This document shows, piece after piece, positions 26,801-36,660 of a stretch of DNA of 64,000 bases. The notes beneath the pieces are model-generated. The model saw nothing but the letters and a program-made list of their open reading frames with translations. It was not told the origin of the DNA and did no database searches. Source of the stretch: Clostridiales bacterium (lineage in GTDB: Bacteria; Bacillota; Clostridia; Saccharofermentanales; Saccharofermentanaceae); the NCBI GenBank assembly GCA_017961235.1, contig JAGCXQ010000032.1, positions 1-64,000 of the forward strand, in the 5' to 3' direction. The number at the start of each line of letters is the position of its first letter. The first letter of the stretch is position 1. The position numbers were made by a program, and so were the translations under genes.

Positions 26801-26888
26801 GGATCTTGTCCTCCCATCAGAAAGTAGATTGATAGGATTTTACAGGAGATCGCGTTTTAATTGGTCGGTATATTTTCGACAAATACTG

Positions 26889-26924
26889 ACAAAAGTGACA
26901 CGATTCGTCGAAATCGTGCCACTT
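26889..26924 (-). terminator. Terminator for the pyrophosphatase gene
   Basis: Read on the - strand, AGTGGCACGATT and AATCGTGTCACT form a 12-bp stem with one mismatch around a short loop, followed by TTTTGTC. It lies about 90 bp after the stop codon at 27012. Confidence 0.7.
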
Positions 26925-27011
26925 CTGTAAAAAACGAATTGGGTTTCTTATGTTTTTCCTCTTGCAGTTTCTCTTGTTGTCTTTTTTCTCGCGCGAAAAG
27001 CACCTGCCGGA

Positions 27012-28622
27012 TCAGCCCCACAATGCGGTGAGCATCGGGATGATCTGTTTCTTTCTGGACATGACGCCCGGAAGGAATACGTGATTGTCTTTCGGCTCGA
27101 CGTTGAAGGCGAAGCGGATGGTATCATCGTCGCCGACATAGAGGAGCTCGGTGCCTTCCTGCAGGACATCGGTGAGCATCAGGATCACGAAGTTATAGCC
27201 GTGCTCGGAGCGGAGCGTATTCATGTGAGCGATGAACTCGTCTTTCCGGTCGAGCATCTTGAAAGAATCGATGCAGACAATCTGTGCGACACCGAGGGTG
27301 TGCTCGGCGATGTGGAATTCCTTGAAGTCGGACTTCATCAGATCTTCGACAGACTTGGTGTCGAAGGAAGCATTAAAGAGGTCGTGTCCGAGTTCGTCAA
27401 TACTTACACCGGCGATACGGGCGAGACGCTCTGCCATCGCGATATCCCTCTGTGTGCAGGTCGGAGACTTGAACATAACGGTATCGGAAAGGATCGCGGC
27501 GCACATCAGGCCGGCCATCTTCGGGGACGGCATGACACCGTTTTCCTGATACAGCTCCGTGATGATCGTATTGGTGCTGCCGACGGGCTCATTGCGCATC
27601 GCAATCGGCTGTGTGGTCTGGATATCCGCAAGACGATGGTGGTCGATGATGCCCAGGATCTCTGCCTGTTCAAGACCCGGCACGGACTGTGCGAGTTCAT
27701 TGTGGTCCACGAGAACTACCTTTTTCCTTCTCGGACGGAGGAGGTGGAATCTTGCGAGAGTACCGATGACCTTGTTGTTTTCATCGAGTACCGGGTAGCT
27801 TCTGAAACGGCTCTTTAAGACGACTTCTTTAACATCGTCGATGTAGTTATCGAGGTGGAAACACTGGATCTCGCCGGTGTAGCATGCACGGGAGATCGGG
27901 AGCGCCTGGTAGATGAGCTTGGCGGCCTTGCTGGCGTCAAGCGGCGTGGAGATCACGCAGGTATTTGTCTTTTCGGAAAACCATGCAGGATCGACATCGG
28001 TCTGACAGAGGATCAGGCAGTTGACGCCGATCTCAAGAGCGCGCCTGACCATGTCCGGCTGGTTGCCGCAGAAGACGATACTGTCTTTGGAAGAGAACAG
28101 GAGGTTCTCATTGTTCTGCGGAAGCGCGATGCAGATATCACCGGAGATGGAATCCGTCGTGGTGTCGCATTCGTTGACGATCCGTCCTTCCAGAACGCTT
28201 AAGAGGTTGAAGAGCGGCAAGTTATCGATATGCGGGTTGTTGATCGTCTCCATGTTGTAAGAGGCGATGTCGCCGGAAGAAAGTGTGCCGTACAGAGTTC
28301 CGTCTTCGTTTATGACGGGGATAACGGAGATCTTGCCCTCGGACATGGTTCTCCAGGCTTTGTCCAGCGTGACCTGGGCATTCAGCGCCGGCGGTGTATC
28401 GAAGTCAAGATCCTGCACCTGCGTTCTTACATCGCGGATGCGAAGCGGCGTCTCAAAACCGAATCGTGCGAGCATTCTTTTGGTCTCGTCGCTTAAGTGA
28501 TCAAGCCGTGCGGCGATGTAGTCCTTCTCGCCAAGCGCGTGCTTCAGCGCCGCATATGCCATCGCAGATACCACGGTATCGGTATCCGGATTCTTGTGAC
28601 CTACTACATAGATCTCACTCAT
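27012..28622 (-). CDS. ppaC: Manganese-dependent inorganic pyrophosphatase with CBS and DRTGG domains
   Basis: The product has 536 residues. The N-terminal DHH motif GHKNPDTDTV gives the metal-binding His and Asp residues. Regulatory CBS halves (about 70-125 and 255-300) flank a DRTGG-type region. LVDHNEL and GIIDHHRL complete the DHH active site, and the DHHA2 domain ends with RKKQIIPML. This is the CBS-PPase form of family II, which hydrolyses pyrophosphate and is tuned by adenine nucleotides and Ap4A. The length is normal for this form. AAGGT lies before the ATG. A terminator follows. Confidence 0.93.
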   Translation of the reverse strand: MSEIYVVGHKNPDTDTVVSAMAYAALKHALGEKDYIAARLDHLSDETKRMLARFGFETPLRIRDVRTQVQDLDFDTPPALNAQVTLDKAWRTMSEGKISVIPVINEDGTLYGTLSSGDIASYNMETINNPHIDNLPLFNLLSVLEGRIVNECDTTTDSISGDICIALPQNNENLLFSSKDSIVFCGNQPDMVRRALEIGVNCLILCQTDVDPAWFSEKTNTCVISTPLDASKAAKLIYQALPISRACYTGEIQCFHLDNYIDDVKEVVLKSRFRSYPVLDENNKVIGTLARFHLLRPRRKKVVLVDHNELAQSVPGLEQAEILGIIDHHRLADIQTTQPIAMRNEPVGSTNTIITELYQENGVMPSPKMAGLMCAAILSDTVMFKSPTCTQRDIAMAERLARIAGVSIDELGHDLFNASFDTKSVEDLMKSDFKEFHIAEHTLGVAQIVCIDSFKMLDRKDEFIAHMNTLRSEHGYNFVILMLTDVLQEGTELLYVGDDDTIRFAFNVEPKDNHVFLPGVMSRKKQIIPMLTALWG

Positions 28623-28728
28623 TTTTCATACCTTCATTCCTGTTATGTTTCTTTGGCAGTCGTGCCTGCCCGGTGTGCTTCTCTGGCAAAAGCACTTGTA
28701 CGCAGCTTTCCTGCGTGTAGGCGCTGTA

Positions 28729-30213
28729 TCAGACCTGGAATACGAATCCGTAGAAATCCAGGAGATTTCTGCCGTCCATATAATGTCCGCCCCAGCCCTT
28801 GTAGCGGCCTTCGAAGAGAAAATAGATCGCGTGCTTGCCGGTAAGTCCTTCCACGGTCGCGCTTACCACGCTTGCATTGGAAGAGAACTCGACGCATCCG
28901 ATCTCGCGTCCTTCACGGGAAAGACCGAACTTACCTGTATATTCAGGGGTACAGAACTGCTCGAGGACTTTACCGCTAAAGCCATATACCTTAGAAGAAG
29001 AGTCCGATCTCTTGGCTTTTTTCTCTTCGGCGGAAGGCTCGTCATCGAAGATCGGACGGGCGTACTTCTCGATGGCTTCCTGCGGAACGCCGTCCGCGAA
29101 GATATGGATCTTTCCGCTCATATAGCAGTTATCGAGCTTGATCGTGCACTTCATCTCGGATCCGGAGTGCGTTCCGAAGTCATAGTACTTAAAGCCGATG
29201 ACGGATCCGTCCGTGATTTTCGTGATGCACTGGTCAAAAGGTGTTCTCTCGGTGATCGTGGCGCCGTTAGTCAGGACGCATGCCATCTGCGGGTTCGTCA
29301 CACGGTACGGATTGAGGATATCCTCGAATCCCTGGGAGGTCATCTCTGCTTGTGTGAAGGTGCCGTCTTCCTTAAGTTCAAGCTTATCCACGCAGCCGAC
29401 GCGGCTCATGATGGAGCCGTTGGTCATCTTGTGATAGAAGATGTACCACTGGTCGCCGACCTTTGCGACAGAACCGTGGTCATTTCCGCCCGGATAGTCA
29501 CAGCCGGAATCCACGAGCGTGCCCTTGTATTCAAAAGGACCCGTCGGGGAGTCGGATACTGCATAGACCAGCTGGCTGGTCGGCTCAGCGGAAGAATAGA
29601 TCATATAGTACTTGCCGTTGATCTTACGGGGAGAGCAAGCCTCGAAGAAGTTAAACGGTGCGGTATTCGGGATGATGTCCATCTTGAAACTGCCGTCGAT
29701 GACCTCATACATGTTGTCCGGATTCACCTCGAACATGTAGGAGCGCAGGAAGCCGCAGTAAACATATACACGTCCGTCGTCATCGACAAGCGTGCCCGGA
29801 TCGATGAAGATGCCGCCGTCCGGGTGGTTCTCGATATTGTGCTTATAGCGGGATACGAGCTTGAAAGGTCCTTCCGGCTTGTCGGAGACAGCCACACAGC
29901 CGAGGGCGTTCTGGATGTACGCGTAAAGATAGTATTTGCCGTCCTTTTCAACGACATCCGGTGCGAAGAGGCGTCCGTCTGTCCAGTCGGTATCGGAAGG
30001 ATGTCCCGGGAAATCACGGGTTGCAAAGGCGATGCCGTGAGAGGTCCAGTTCGTCGGATCACTGACAGGTGCGGACCATACTTTCAGACAGAAATCGCAG
30101 AATTCGTCAGTGTCTGCGTTGTCGTGTGATCCGTAGATGTAGATGCGGTCGCCGAAAACTCTGGGTTCGCCGTCCGGAATGTGTTCCCACATGGGTAAGT
30201 ATGGATTGGCCAT
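28729..30213 (-). CDS. Cytoplasmic glycoside hydrolase, GH43-like
   Basis: The product has 494 residues. The N-terminal five-bladed propeller (about 1-320) shows NPYLPMWEHIPDGEPRVFGD, WTDGRLFAPDVVEKDGKYYL and FFEACSPRKINGKYYMIYSS, which hold the Asp and Glu expected in GH43 enzymes, and NDHGSVAKVGDQWYIFYH. The rest resembles a CBM6-like or accessory beta-sandwich. Family members cleave arabinose or xylose residues. There is no signal peptide, so it should act on imported oligosaccharides. AAGGAAG precedes the ATG. It is divergent from the next gene and probably unlinked to the pyrophosphatase. Confidence 0.82.
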   Translation of the reverse strand: MANPYLPMWEHIPDGEPRVFGDRIYIYGSHDNADTDEFCDFCLKVWSAPVSDPTNWTSHGIAFATRDFPGHPSDTDWTDGRLFAPDVVEKDGKYYLYAYIQNALGCVAVSDKPEGPFKLVSRYKHNIENHPDGGIFIDPGTLVDDDGRVYVYCGFLRSYMFEVNPDNMYEVIDGSFKMDIIPNTAPFNFFEACSPRKINGKYYMIYSSAEPTSQLVYAVSDSPTGPFEYKGTLVDSGCDYPGGNDHGSVAKVGDQWYIFYHKMTNGSIMSRVGCVDKLELKEDGTFTQAEMTSQGFEDILNPYRVTNPQMACVLTNGATITERTPFDQCITKITDGSVIGFKYYDFGTHSGSEMKCTIKLDNCYMSGKIHIFADGVPQEAIEKYARPIFDDEPSAEEKKAKRSDSSSKVYGFSGKVLEQFCTPEYTGKFGLSREGREIGCVEFSSNASVVSATVEGLTGKHAIYFLFEGRYKGWGGHYMDGRNLLDFYGFVFQV

Positions 30214-30299
30214 GAGATACTTCCTTTCATGATCGGGAAAAGCACTGAAAGACTGCGGAAATCCCCGATTCTCGTACTAGATGGATTGATAACGAAACT

Positions 30300-30332
30300 A
30301 TTATAGCAAATCTTTAGAAAGAAATGTATAAT
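30300..30332. promoter_or_regulatory. Overlapping divergent -10 elements
   Basis: TATAAT lies on the - strand at 30305-30300 (toward the GH43 gene) and on the + strand at 30327-30332 (toward the CmpB-like gene). The -35 elements are weak on both sides. Confidence 0.45.
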
Positions 30333-30360
30333 CGATATATCTGCAAGAAGGGAAATTCGT

Positions 30361-31461
30361 ATGCACTTTTATCCGTTTTTGGATTCGTACTGTATGTTCT
30401 TCATCTACGCGATCACCGGCTGGGTCCTGGAGGTCGTGTATTACGGATATGATGAAGGCCGCTTTATCAACAGAGGATTCCTGAACGGTCCCTTATGTCC
30501 GGTCTATGGTATCGGCTTTTACGGCGTTGTCCTTCTTCTGAAACCTTTGTCTTACAATTTCTTCCTTCTGTTTTTCGGATCGGCGTTCATCTGTACATTT
30601 GTCGAGTTCTGGGCCGGATTTATCCTCTACCAGATATTCGAGATGCGCTGGTGGGACTACAGAAACGAGAAGTATAACTTCATGGGATTCATCTGCCCGA
30701 AGTTCTCGATGTACTGGGGCATCGCGTGCTCGTTTGGTATTTACGTGCTTCACCCGACTGTGCTGTGGGCACTGCATCACACCTATGACACCGCGAAGGT
30801 CGTGATCCTTTCTATCCTCACGGTGGTGCTGATCTGCGACCTGATCGTGACCGTAACGACGATCTTCGGCGTGAAGCGGCGTCTGGGTATCCTCTCCGGC
30901 ATCTCCGGCGAGATGAAAGTGATCTCGGATAAGGTCGGCGGAAGCATCTACGGCCGAGTGGATGCCGTGATGACGAAGAGCGAGCCGACGAGAAAGAAGT
31001 ACAGCGCCTGGCGTGAGCTGCGCATCATCAACCGCAAGGAGGAAAAGGAGCTCATCCGCCGTCACCGTGCCGAGGAAAAAGCACTTTTCAGCACCCTTAT
31101 GCCGAGGATCCGTCCTTCGCAGATCAAACCGAAGGAAGCGATCGTGTCACGTGTCTCCGCTGTCGTGAAGACTTTTAAAGCACCGGAACTCCGAGTGCTC
31201 CGCAATGTCTATCTGAACGTCGGTGAGACCGGTAAATCGGCCTTCGATAATATCGTGAAACTGATCCCGTTCCAGAAAAAAGCATCGGGTACAGCCTCTT
31301 CCGGCGAGGTTTTGGAAGAGCAGGAAGAGAGTGTGGCGGTCATCGTCGATCCGACGGATCCTTCCATGACGCCGATCGTAAATGCCGACGCCGGTTGTGC
31401 TTCTCTTGTAAGCACTGACGCTGAGATGGCAGCGATCTCCGAAGTGAACTCCGAAAAGTAA
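30361..31461 (+). CDS. ABC_trans_CmpB-type membrane protein
   Basis: The product has 366 residues. The first 165 contain five or so membrane helices with the family phrases AITGWVLEVVYYG, NRGFLNGPLCPVYGIG, FVEFWAGF and WWDYRNEKYNFMGFICPKFS. This matches the putative ABC-transporter-permease family CmpB (PF06541), which is widespread in Firmicutes and has no proven role. The long cytoplasmic tail (about 185-366) is basic, then acidic and low in complexity. AAGGGAAA precedes the ATG. No ATPase gene is adjacent, so transport is doubtful. Confidence 0.8.
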   Translation: MHFYPFLDSYCMFFIYAITGWVLEVVYYGYDEGRFINRGFLNGPLCPVYGIGFYGVVLLLKPLSYNFFLLFFGSAFICTFVEFWAGFILYQIFEMRWWDYRNEKYNFMGFICPKFSMYWGIACSFGIYVLHPTVLWALHHTYDTAKVVILSILTVVLICDLIVTVTTIFGVKRRLGILSGISGEMKVISDKVGGSIYGRVDAVMTKSEPTRKKYSAWRELRIINRKEEKELIRRHRAEEKALFSTLMPRIRPSQIKPKEAIVSRVSAVVKTFKAPELRVLRNVYLNVGETGKSAFDNIVKLIPFQKKASGTASSGEVLEEQEESVAVIVDPTDPSMTPIVNADAGCASLVSTDAEMAAISEVNSEK

Positions 31462-31559
31462 GTTTATCTTTATTTATATAGATATCTGTGGTATCCTATT
31501 CATAGTTTTTCGGGGAGAATGCGTGGCCTTTTCCGGCTTCGTCAGGTTCAAAGGGATTC

Positions 31560-32510
31560 ATGAAACACATCTTTATCATCAATCCGCGAGCGGGCAAAGA
31601 AAAAGAGAATATCTCTGTGCGTGTGCGTGAGTATATCTCGGCGCATCCGGAGATGGGCGCACTTGTCTTTAATACCGAGTATGTCGGTCATGAGACCGTC
31701 CTTGTCGGAAGACTCTGCCACATCTTTGAAGATGAGACGGTCCGCCTCTATATCTGCGGCGGTTCCGGCACGCTGTGCCGTGCGATCAGCGGCATCCCGA
31801 ATTTCTCTATGGTCGAGGTCGCATTTTATCCGTGCGGCATTACTAACGACATCCTGAAGGTCTTCGAAGGGGAAGCAGAGCCGTTCTTTAATCTCAATAA
31901 TCTGGTCTCCGGAACACCGATGTATCTTGATCTTTTGGATTTCGGTTTTGGAAAAGCACTCAACTTCTGCTCCGTCGGCTTCGAGGCCCGTGTGGCGGAA
32001 GAGGTCAACAATCTGGGACGTGTTTCTATCGTTGGAACGAAGCTCCCGTATAAGTTCTCCGTGCTGAAGAACTCTATTTTCTTCGTCAATTCACAGTATT
32101 CCGTGGTGGCCGACGGTCAGGAGCTCACAGGGAAAAGAGCATCGATCACGGCGTTTAACGGCATTGTATATGGCGGATCGTACTCGCCGGTGGGAAATGC
32201 CAGTCCGGTGAACGGAAGGATGAAGCTTCTCCTTCGGGATACATCTTCACTTTTTACGGTCATTCCGAATATGAAAGAGTATAAGCACGGCCAGCTTGAT
32301 AAGCTCGGCAAGTCCGTACGTGTGATGGATATTTCCGAGCTCTCGATCAAGTATTCAGAGAAAAGAAAAATGTATTTTACTGCAGATGGCGAGACCTATA
32401 ACATGGATGAGCAGAATAATTCGCTCTCCGTCCGTGTTCTACCGACGACGCTGAAATTCGTCGTTCCTTCAGGGGTCGCTCTGAAAGAACAGTGCAGAGA
32501 AGGAGAATAA
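31560..32510 (+). CDS. Diacylglycerol-kinase-like protein with altered active site
   Basis: The product has 316 residues with the DAGK/NAD-kinase-like layout: IFIINPRAGK at the start, a nucleotide loop, and a C-terminal beta domain ending in VPSGV. The usual GGDGT is GGSGT, so the catalytic-loop Asp is replaced by Ser, and the LGTGND loop reads PCGITNDIL. It may be a weak or inactive lipid kinase, or a binding protein. The hybrid histidine kinase starts 2 bp after its stop, which suggests a shared transcript and a possible role with that sensor. Confidence 0.7.
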   Translation: MKHIFIINPRAGKEKENISVRVREYISAHPEMGALVFNTEYVGHETVLVGRLCHIFEDETVRLYICGGSGTLCRAISGIPNFSMVEVAFYPCGITNDILKVFEGEAEPFFNLNNLVSGTPMYLDLLDFGFGKALNFCSVGFEARVAEEVNNLGRVSIVGTKLPYKFSVLKNSIFFVNSQYSVVADGQELTGKRASITAFNGIVYGGSYSPVGNASPVNGRMKLLLRDTSSLFTVIPNMKEYKHGQLDKLGKSVRVMDISELSIKYSEKRKMYFTADGETYNMDEQNNSLSVRVLPTTLKFVVPSGVALKEQCREGE

Positions 32511-32512
32511 CC

Positions 32513-35239
32513 ATGCTGCTTGAGAAAAAAGATGCACAGAGGATCCTCCTTCTCATATATTTTGTCACATGTGTGTTCTTCATGCTCCTGTCGGCCAATG
32601 CGGAAGAATATCCGGAATTCTTCAATATCTTCTGTATCACGACACCGATCGTCGCGATCCTTCTTACCAGGATCTCCAAGGATAACTACAAATTCCAGAT
32701 GTATATGATGACGACGCTATATCTGTCGATCGTCGTTTTGTACGGAATATACTATAAGAACCCGGGATCTCTTCAGGACGGCTTTATCACGGTCGCCTGC
32801 GTTATCTCTTTGTACTTTGATTTCTCGGCGAACCTGTACTGTCTGATCTTTACCGCGTTCTATTATTCCTTCTGGATGGTCTATGACTATCCGCTTCTGA
32901 TCTTCTTAAAGACACCGCAGGAACTGATGGTACGTATCATCCTTCTTATCATCGCGCAGGTATTCCTCATGGCGCTGGTATCCTTTATCAACCGCTCGAA
33001 GCAGACCCTGATCCAGAAGTCCCAGAGTACCGAGGATCTTCTGCAGATCGTTGAGATCAAGAAGAAAGAGGCAGTTGCCGCTTCCCAGACGAAGGCAGAC
33101 TTCCTGGCGAGCATGTCCCATGAGATCAGAACGCCGATGAATGCGATCGTTGGTATGACCGAGATGATCCTCCGTGATGATATCAATCCGGCCGTCCGTG
33201 AAAATGCCAGAAATATCAAGAGCGCAGGTAATGCACTCCTTTCGATCGTTAACGATATCCTCGACTTCAGTAAGATCGAGTCCGGTAAGATGGAGATCAT
33301 CAATGTCCGCTATCAGCTGACCTCCGTTATCAACGACATTATCAATATCATCACCGTGCGTATGCAGGATAAGAATCTTGATCTGGTCGTCAACATCGAT
33401 CCGAAGATTCCGTCAGAGCTCGTCGGCGATGAGATCCGTATCCGTCAGGTACTTCTGAATCTTCTGAACAATGCGGTGAAGTTTACGTCCAATGGACATA
33501 TCACGCTGAAGGTCGCCTACCAGCCGGTATCGAGTGACATGTGCCTGCTGCACTTCGATGTTTCCGATACAGGTATGGGTATCCGCCCGGAGGATAAGCA
33601 GAGACTGTTCGGCTCTTTCCAGCGTCTTGATACCCGCCAGAACCGTTCGGTCGAGGGAACCGGCCTCGGTCTTTCGATCTGTAAGCGCCTCATGGACCTC
33701 ATGGGCGGCACGATCTCTGTTGAGAGTGAATACGGAAGAGGAAGTACATTCTCCTTTGAACTGCATCAGTATATTGCGAAGCAGAAGCCGATGGCGAGCG
33801 TAATGGCAAATAAGAAAGAGCACGTTCTCTACCTCGATGAGAAGGCGATCTTCAGAGATCAGGCGAGAAACGACCTCCAGCGTCTCGGCGTTTCCGGCAG
33901 ATTTGCCGCATCTCCGAGTGAACTGGATCCCGCATCCAATGCGAACTACTCCTATTTCTTTGTCAGTAAGACAGCATTTGACGAGTATTCACATGAGATC
34001 CGCGAATTCTGCAGCTCTCATGGCAATCCGAAGATCGTGCTGATGTTTGATAAAAATGAACTGTCCACGGGATATAAAGATGTCCTTGTGATCCGCCGTC
34101 CGGTATATTCGGCCGTATTCGCGTCCGTTCTTACGGAAAAACCGATCGAGTCGCTCGAGTCCGATGAGTTCCAGGAGAGCTTCATCGCGCCGGAGGCAAA
34201 GATCCTCGTTGTCGATGATAATGCCGTTAACCTCAAGGTCGTAAAAGGACTTCTCGAACCGTACCAGATGCATGTATTTACGGCAAGCTCCGGTAAGCAG
34301 TGTATCGAGATATTAAGAGAAGGCCAGCAGTTTGATATCATCTATATGGACCACATGATGCCGGATCTCGACGGTATCGATACGCTCCGTATCATCCGGA
34401 AGATGGAAGGCGAGTACTTCCAGAAGGTCCCGGTCGTTGCGCTTACGGCGAATGCGGTCAGCGGTGTCCGTGAGATGTTCTATAAAGAAGGCTTCCAGGA
34501 CTATGTAAGTAAGCCGATCGAGCTTGCCCAGCTGGAAAAATCCTTAAAGAGCAACCTGCCGGCGGAGCTGATCATCCGCAAACAGCATGCCGTTGCCAGT
34601 GCACCGCACTTCGGAGAAGGTGAAGTACAGCTTCGTGGCGTGGACTGTGCCCGTGGTCTTCTGAACTGCGGAAACAGCATGGATAACTACATCAGCCTCC
34701 TCAAGGTCGTCTATGAGGATGGTATCATCAAGATCGACCGTCTGCGTGAACTGGCAGAGGCAAAAGACTATGCCGGTTACGGCATCGAGGCGCACGCACT
34801 GAAGAGTGTCGCGGCTTCCATCGGTGCGATGGAGCTCTCGGAAATGGCGAAGAAACATGAATTTGCCAACTATGACGGCCGTTATGAGTTTATCGATGCG
34901 AACTATAGTGACCTTCTGTCATTCTATCAGTCCCTGCTCGACGATATCGGCCTCGAGCTCCGTGCCCGCGGCGTGCTGCAATCGTCGGAAGAAGTTATGG
35001 GTACAGATGAAGAGCCGAAGCTCCCGATCACGGAGGCGGAACTCAAGCAGGCGGTCATCAATATCAGAAACAGTATCGAGGACTTCGATCAGGATTCCGC
35101 ACTTCAGAAGCTGGAGTGGCTCCTTAACTTTGAAGTCGGAGCAGATACGGTACTGGCATTAAAGAGAACCAGAAATTACCTCAACGACTTCCAGTATGAC
35201 GAAGCGACTGAAAACTTGAATAATCTGTTAGGAGAATGA
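32513..35239 (+). CDS. Hybrid sensor histidine kinase with receiver and HPt domains
   Basis: The product has 908 residues. About five or six membrane helices (10-165) are followed by a short coil and HisKA with MSHEIRTPMNAIVGM (His 203). The ATPase domain has NLLNNAVKFTSNG, DTGMGI and GTGLGLSICKRLM. A degenerate receiver-like stretch (about 440-545) and a true receiver (563-680) with VVDDN and phosphoacceptor Asp 613 follow. The chain ends in an HPt domain with AHALKSVAAS (His 761) and a helical tail. The ATG at 32513 follows AAGGAGAA. The partner REC-GGDEF gene begins 5 bp after the stop. Confidence 0.92.
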   Translation: MLLEKKDAQRILLLIYFVTCVFFMLLSANAEEYPEFFNIFCITTPIVAILLTRISKDNYKFQMYMMTTLYLSIVVLYGIYYKNPGSLQDGFITVACVISLYFDFSANLYCLIFTAFYYSFWMVYDYPLLIFLKTPQELMVRIILLIIAQVFLMALVSFINRSKQTLIQKSQSTEDLLQIVEIKKKEAVAASQTKADFLASMSHEIRTPMNAIVGMTEMILRDDINPAVRENARNIKSAGNALLSIVNDILDFSKIESGKMEIINVRYQLTSVINDIINIITVRMQDKNLDLVVNIDPKIPSELVGDEIRIRQVLLNLLNNAVKFTSNGHITLKVAYQPVSSDMCLLHFDVSDTGMGIRPEDKQRLFGSFQRLDTRQNRSVEGTGLGLSICKRLMDLMGGTISVESEYGRGSTFSFELHQYIAKQKPMASVMANKKEHVLYLDEKAIFRDQARNDLQRLGVSGRFAASPSELDPASNANYSYFFVSKTAFDEYSHEIREFCSSHGNPKIVLMFDKNELSTGYKDVLVIRRPVYSAVFASVLTEKPIESLESDEFQESFIAPEAKILVVDDNAVNLKVVKGLLEPYQMHVFTASSGKQCIEILREGQQFDIIYMDHMMPDLDGIDTLRIIRKMEGEYFQKVPVVALTANAVSGVREMFYKEGFQDYVSKPIELAQLEKSLKSNLPAELIIRKQHAVASAPHFGEGEVQLRGVDCARGLLNCGNSMDNYISLLKVVYEDGIIKIDRLRELAEAKDYAGYGIEAHALKSVAASIGAMELSEMAKKHEFANYDGRYEFIDANYSDLLSFYQSLLDDIGLELRARGVLQSSEEVMGTDEEPKLPITEAELKQAVINIRNSIEDFDQDSALQKLEWLLNFEVGADTVLALKRTRNYLNDFQYDEATENLNNLLGE

Positions 35240-35243
35240 CATC

Positions 35244-36614
35244 GTGGAGAATACAAAGACGATCCTCGTCGTGGATGATAGCAAAGCAAATCTGACACTC
35301 GCGAAGCAGGCGCTTGACGAGTATTATCAGGTCAGTCTGGTCACATCCGGACAGATGGCGCTCCGATTCCTCGAGAAAAGAGTGCCGGATCTGATCCTTC
35401 TCGACATTAATATGCCTGAGATGGATGGTCTGGAGACACTCCGTCAGATCCGCGCCAACCATGATTATAAAGATGTGCCGGTCATCTTCCTTACTGCGAA
35501 AACAGATCCGGAAACAGAGGTCGAGTGCCTGAAGCTCGGTGCCGCCGACTTTATCGGAAAGCCATTCGTTCCGCAGGTCATGCGTTCACGTATCGCAAGA
35601 ACACTGGAGCTCGAAGAATTCCGAAGACTTGCCGAGAAGAGAGCGAAGAGATTTGAGAGCATCGCTTCCAAGGACCCGATGACCGGACTTTGGAACAGAT
35701 CCTATCTTACCCAGAAGATCGAGGTAAGCCTTGCGCAGGGCACAAGCGCTGCCTATATGATCGTCGATGTGGACCACTTCAAGAGCGTCAACGATAAGCT
35801 CGGCCATATTGTCGGTGACCAGGTGCTGAACCGCCTGGCACATATGATGATGGAATACTTCCCGGATGACAGCGTCGGCCGTCTCGGCGGAGACGAATTC
35901 GTTATCTTCATGGAAAACCCGCCGTCAAATGACAGACTGTCGGAGCGGCTCAGTGCTTTTCAAGCGGCGGTAAATGCCGATCTTAAGGAAGCGACGAATG
36001 GTATCGCTTCGCTGTCCATCGGTATCGCCCTCGCACCGCAGGACGGCAACAACATGGATACGCTCTACGATAAGGCGGACCGCGCCCTCTACGTAGTTAA
36101 GAAAGAAGGAAGAAACAACTTCCGCTTCTACGACTCGACACTGCCGTCCAAGCAGGCGAAGGTCGATCGTCCCGAAGCGATCGAGATGAATATCCGTACT
36201 CTTATGCAGCAGCTCAAAGAACCGGGCACGATCCGCGGCGCCTACTGGCAGGACTATGAGCCTTTCCTTGCGATCTTCCGCTTTATCGAGCGAATGATGG
36301 CCAGATCCGAGCAGACCTTCTGCGTGATGCTTGCCACGCTTCTGGACGGGGAGGGGAATATGCTCGACCCGAATATCTTGGAGCCCTCGATGGACGTGCT
36401 CTTTACCGCGATCCAGGACACGCTTCGAAAAGGCGATGTATTTACGAAGTTCAGCGGCGCCCAGTACATCATCATGCTGCCGTCCGCCAAGGCCGAAAGC
36501 GGCGCCAAGATCGCCTGCGAACGTCTTCAGAAGCGCTTCGACTCGATCAATTTCAATCCGAATGTGGTCTTAAAACTCGATCTGACCATGATGGATATGG
36601 TTGAGCGCGCGTAA
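35244..36614 (+). CDS. Response regulator: receiver, GGDEF and degenerate GGDEF
   Basis: The product has 456 residues. The receiver (1-125) has VVDDSKANL and LLDINMPEMDG with phosphoacceptor Asp 54. A GGDEF domain follows with an intact RLGGDEF (215-219), so it should make cyclic-di-GMP. No RxxD inhibitory site is seen just before it. The last part (about 315-456) looks like a second cyclase fold in which the motif has decayed to KFSGAQYIIML. It starts with GTG after TTAGGAGAA and is coupled to the hybrid kinase. I infer a phosphorelay that ends in cyclic-di-GMP output. Confidence 0.88.
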   Translation: MENTKTILVVDDSKANLTLAKQALDEYYQVSLVTSGQMALRFLEKRVPDLILLDINMPEMDGLETLRQIRANHDYKDVPVIFLTAKTDPETEVECLKLGAADFIGKPFVPQVMRSRIARTLELEEFRRLAEKRAKRFESIASKDPMTGLWNRSYLTQKIEVSLAQGTSAAYMIVDVDHFKSVNDKLGHIVGDQVLNRLAHMMMEYFPDDSVGRLGGDEFVIFMENPPSNDRLSERLSAFQAAVNADLKEATNGIASLSIGIALAPQDGNNMDTLYDKADRALYVVKKEGRNNFRFYDSTLPSKQAKVDRPEAIEMNIRTLMQQLKEPGTIRGAYWQDYEPFLAIFRFIERMMARSEQTFCVMLATLLDGEGNMLDPNILEPSMDVLFTAIQDTLRKGDVFTKFSGAQYIIMLPSAKAESGAKIACERLQKRFDSINFNPNVVLKLDLTMMDMVERA

Positions 36615-36660
36615 TTGTGATAAAATCATAAAGTTATATGTTTCATTTGGAGGCAGAAAA

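Noticed and set aside
28645-30129. Long + strand open frame opposite the GH43-like gene
   Set aside because: It is the antisense shadow of a clear GH43 frame, has no recognisable motifs and no ribosome site.
36615-36660. T-box leader before serS
   Set aside because: The gap is 46 bp with no T-box core or antiterminator.
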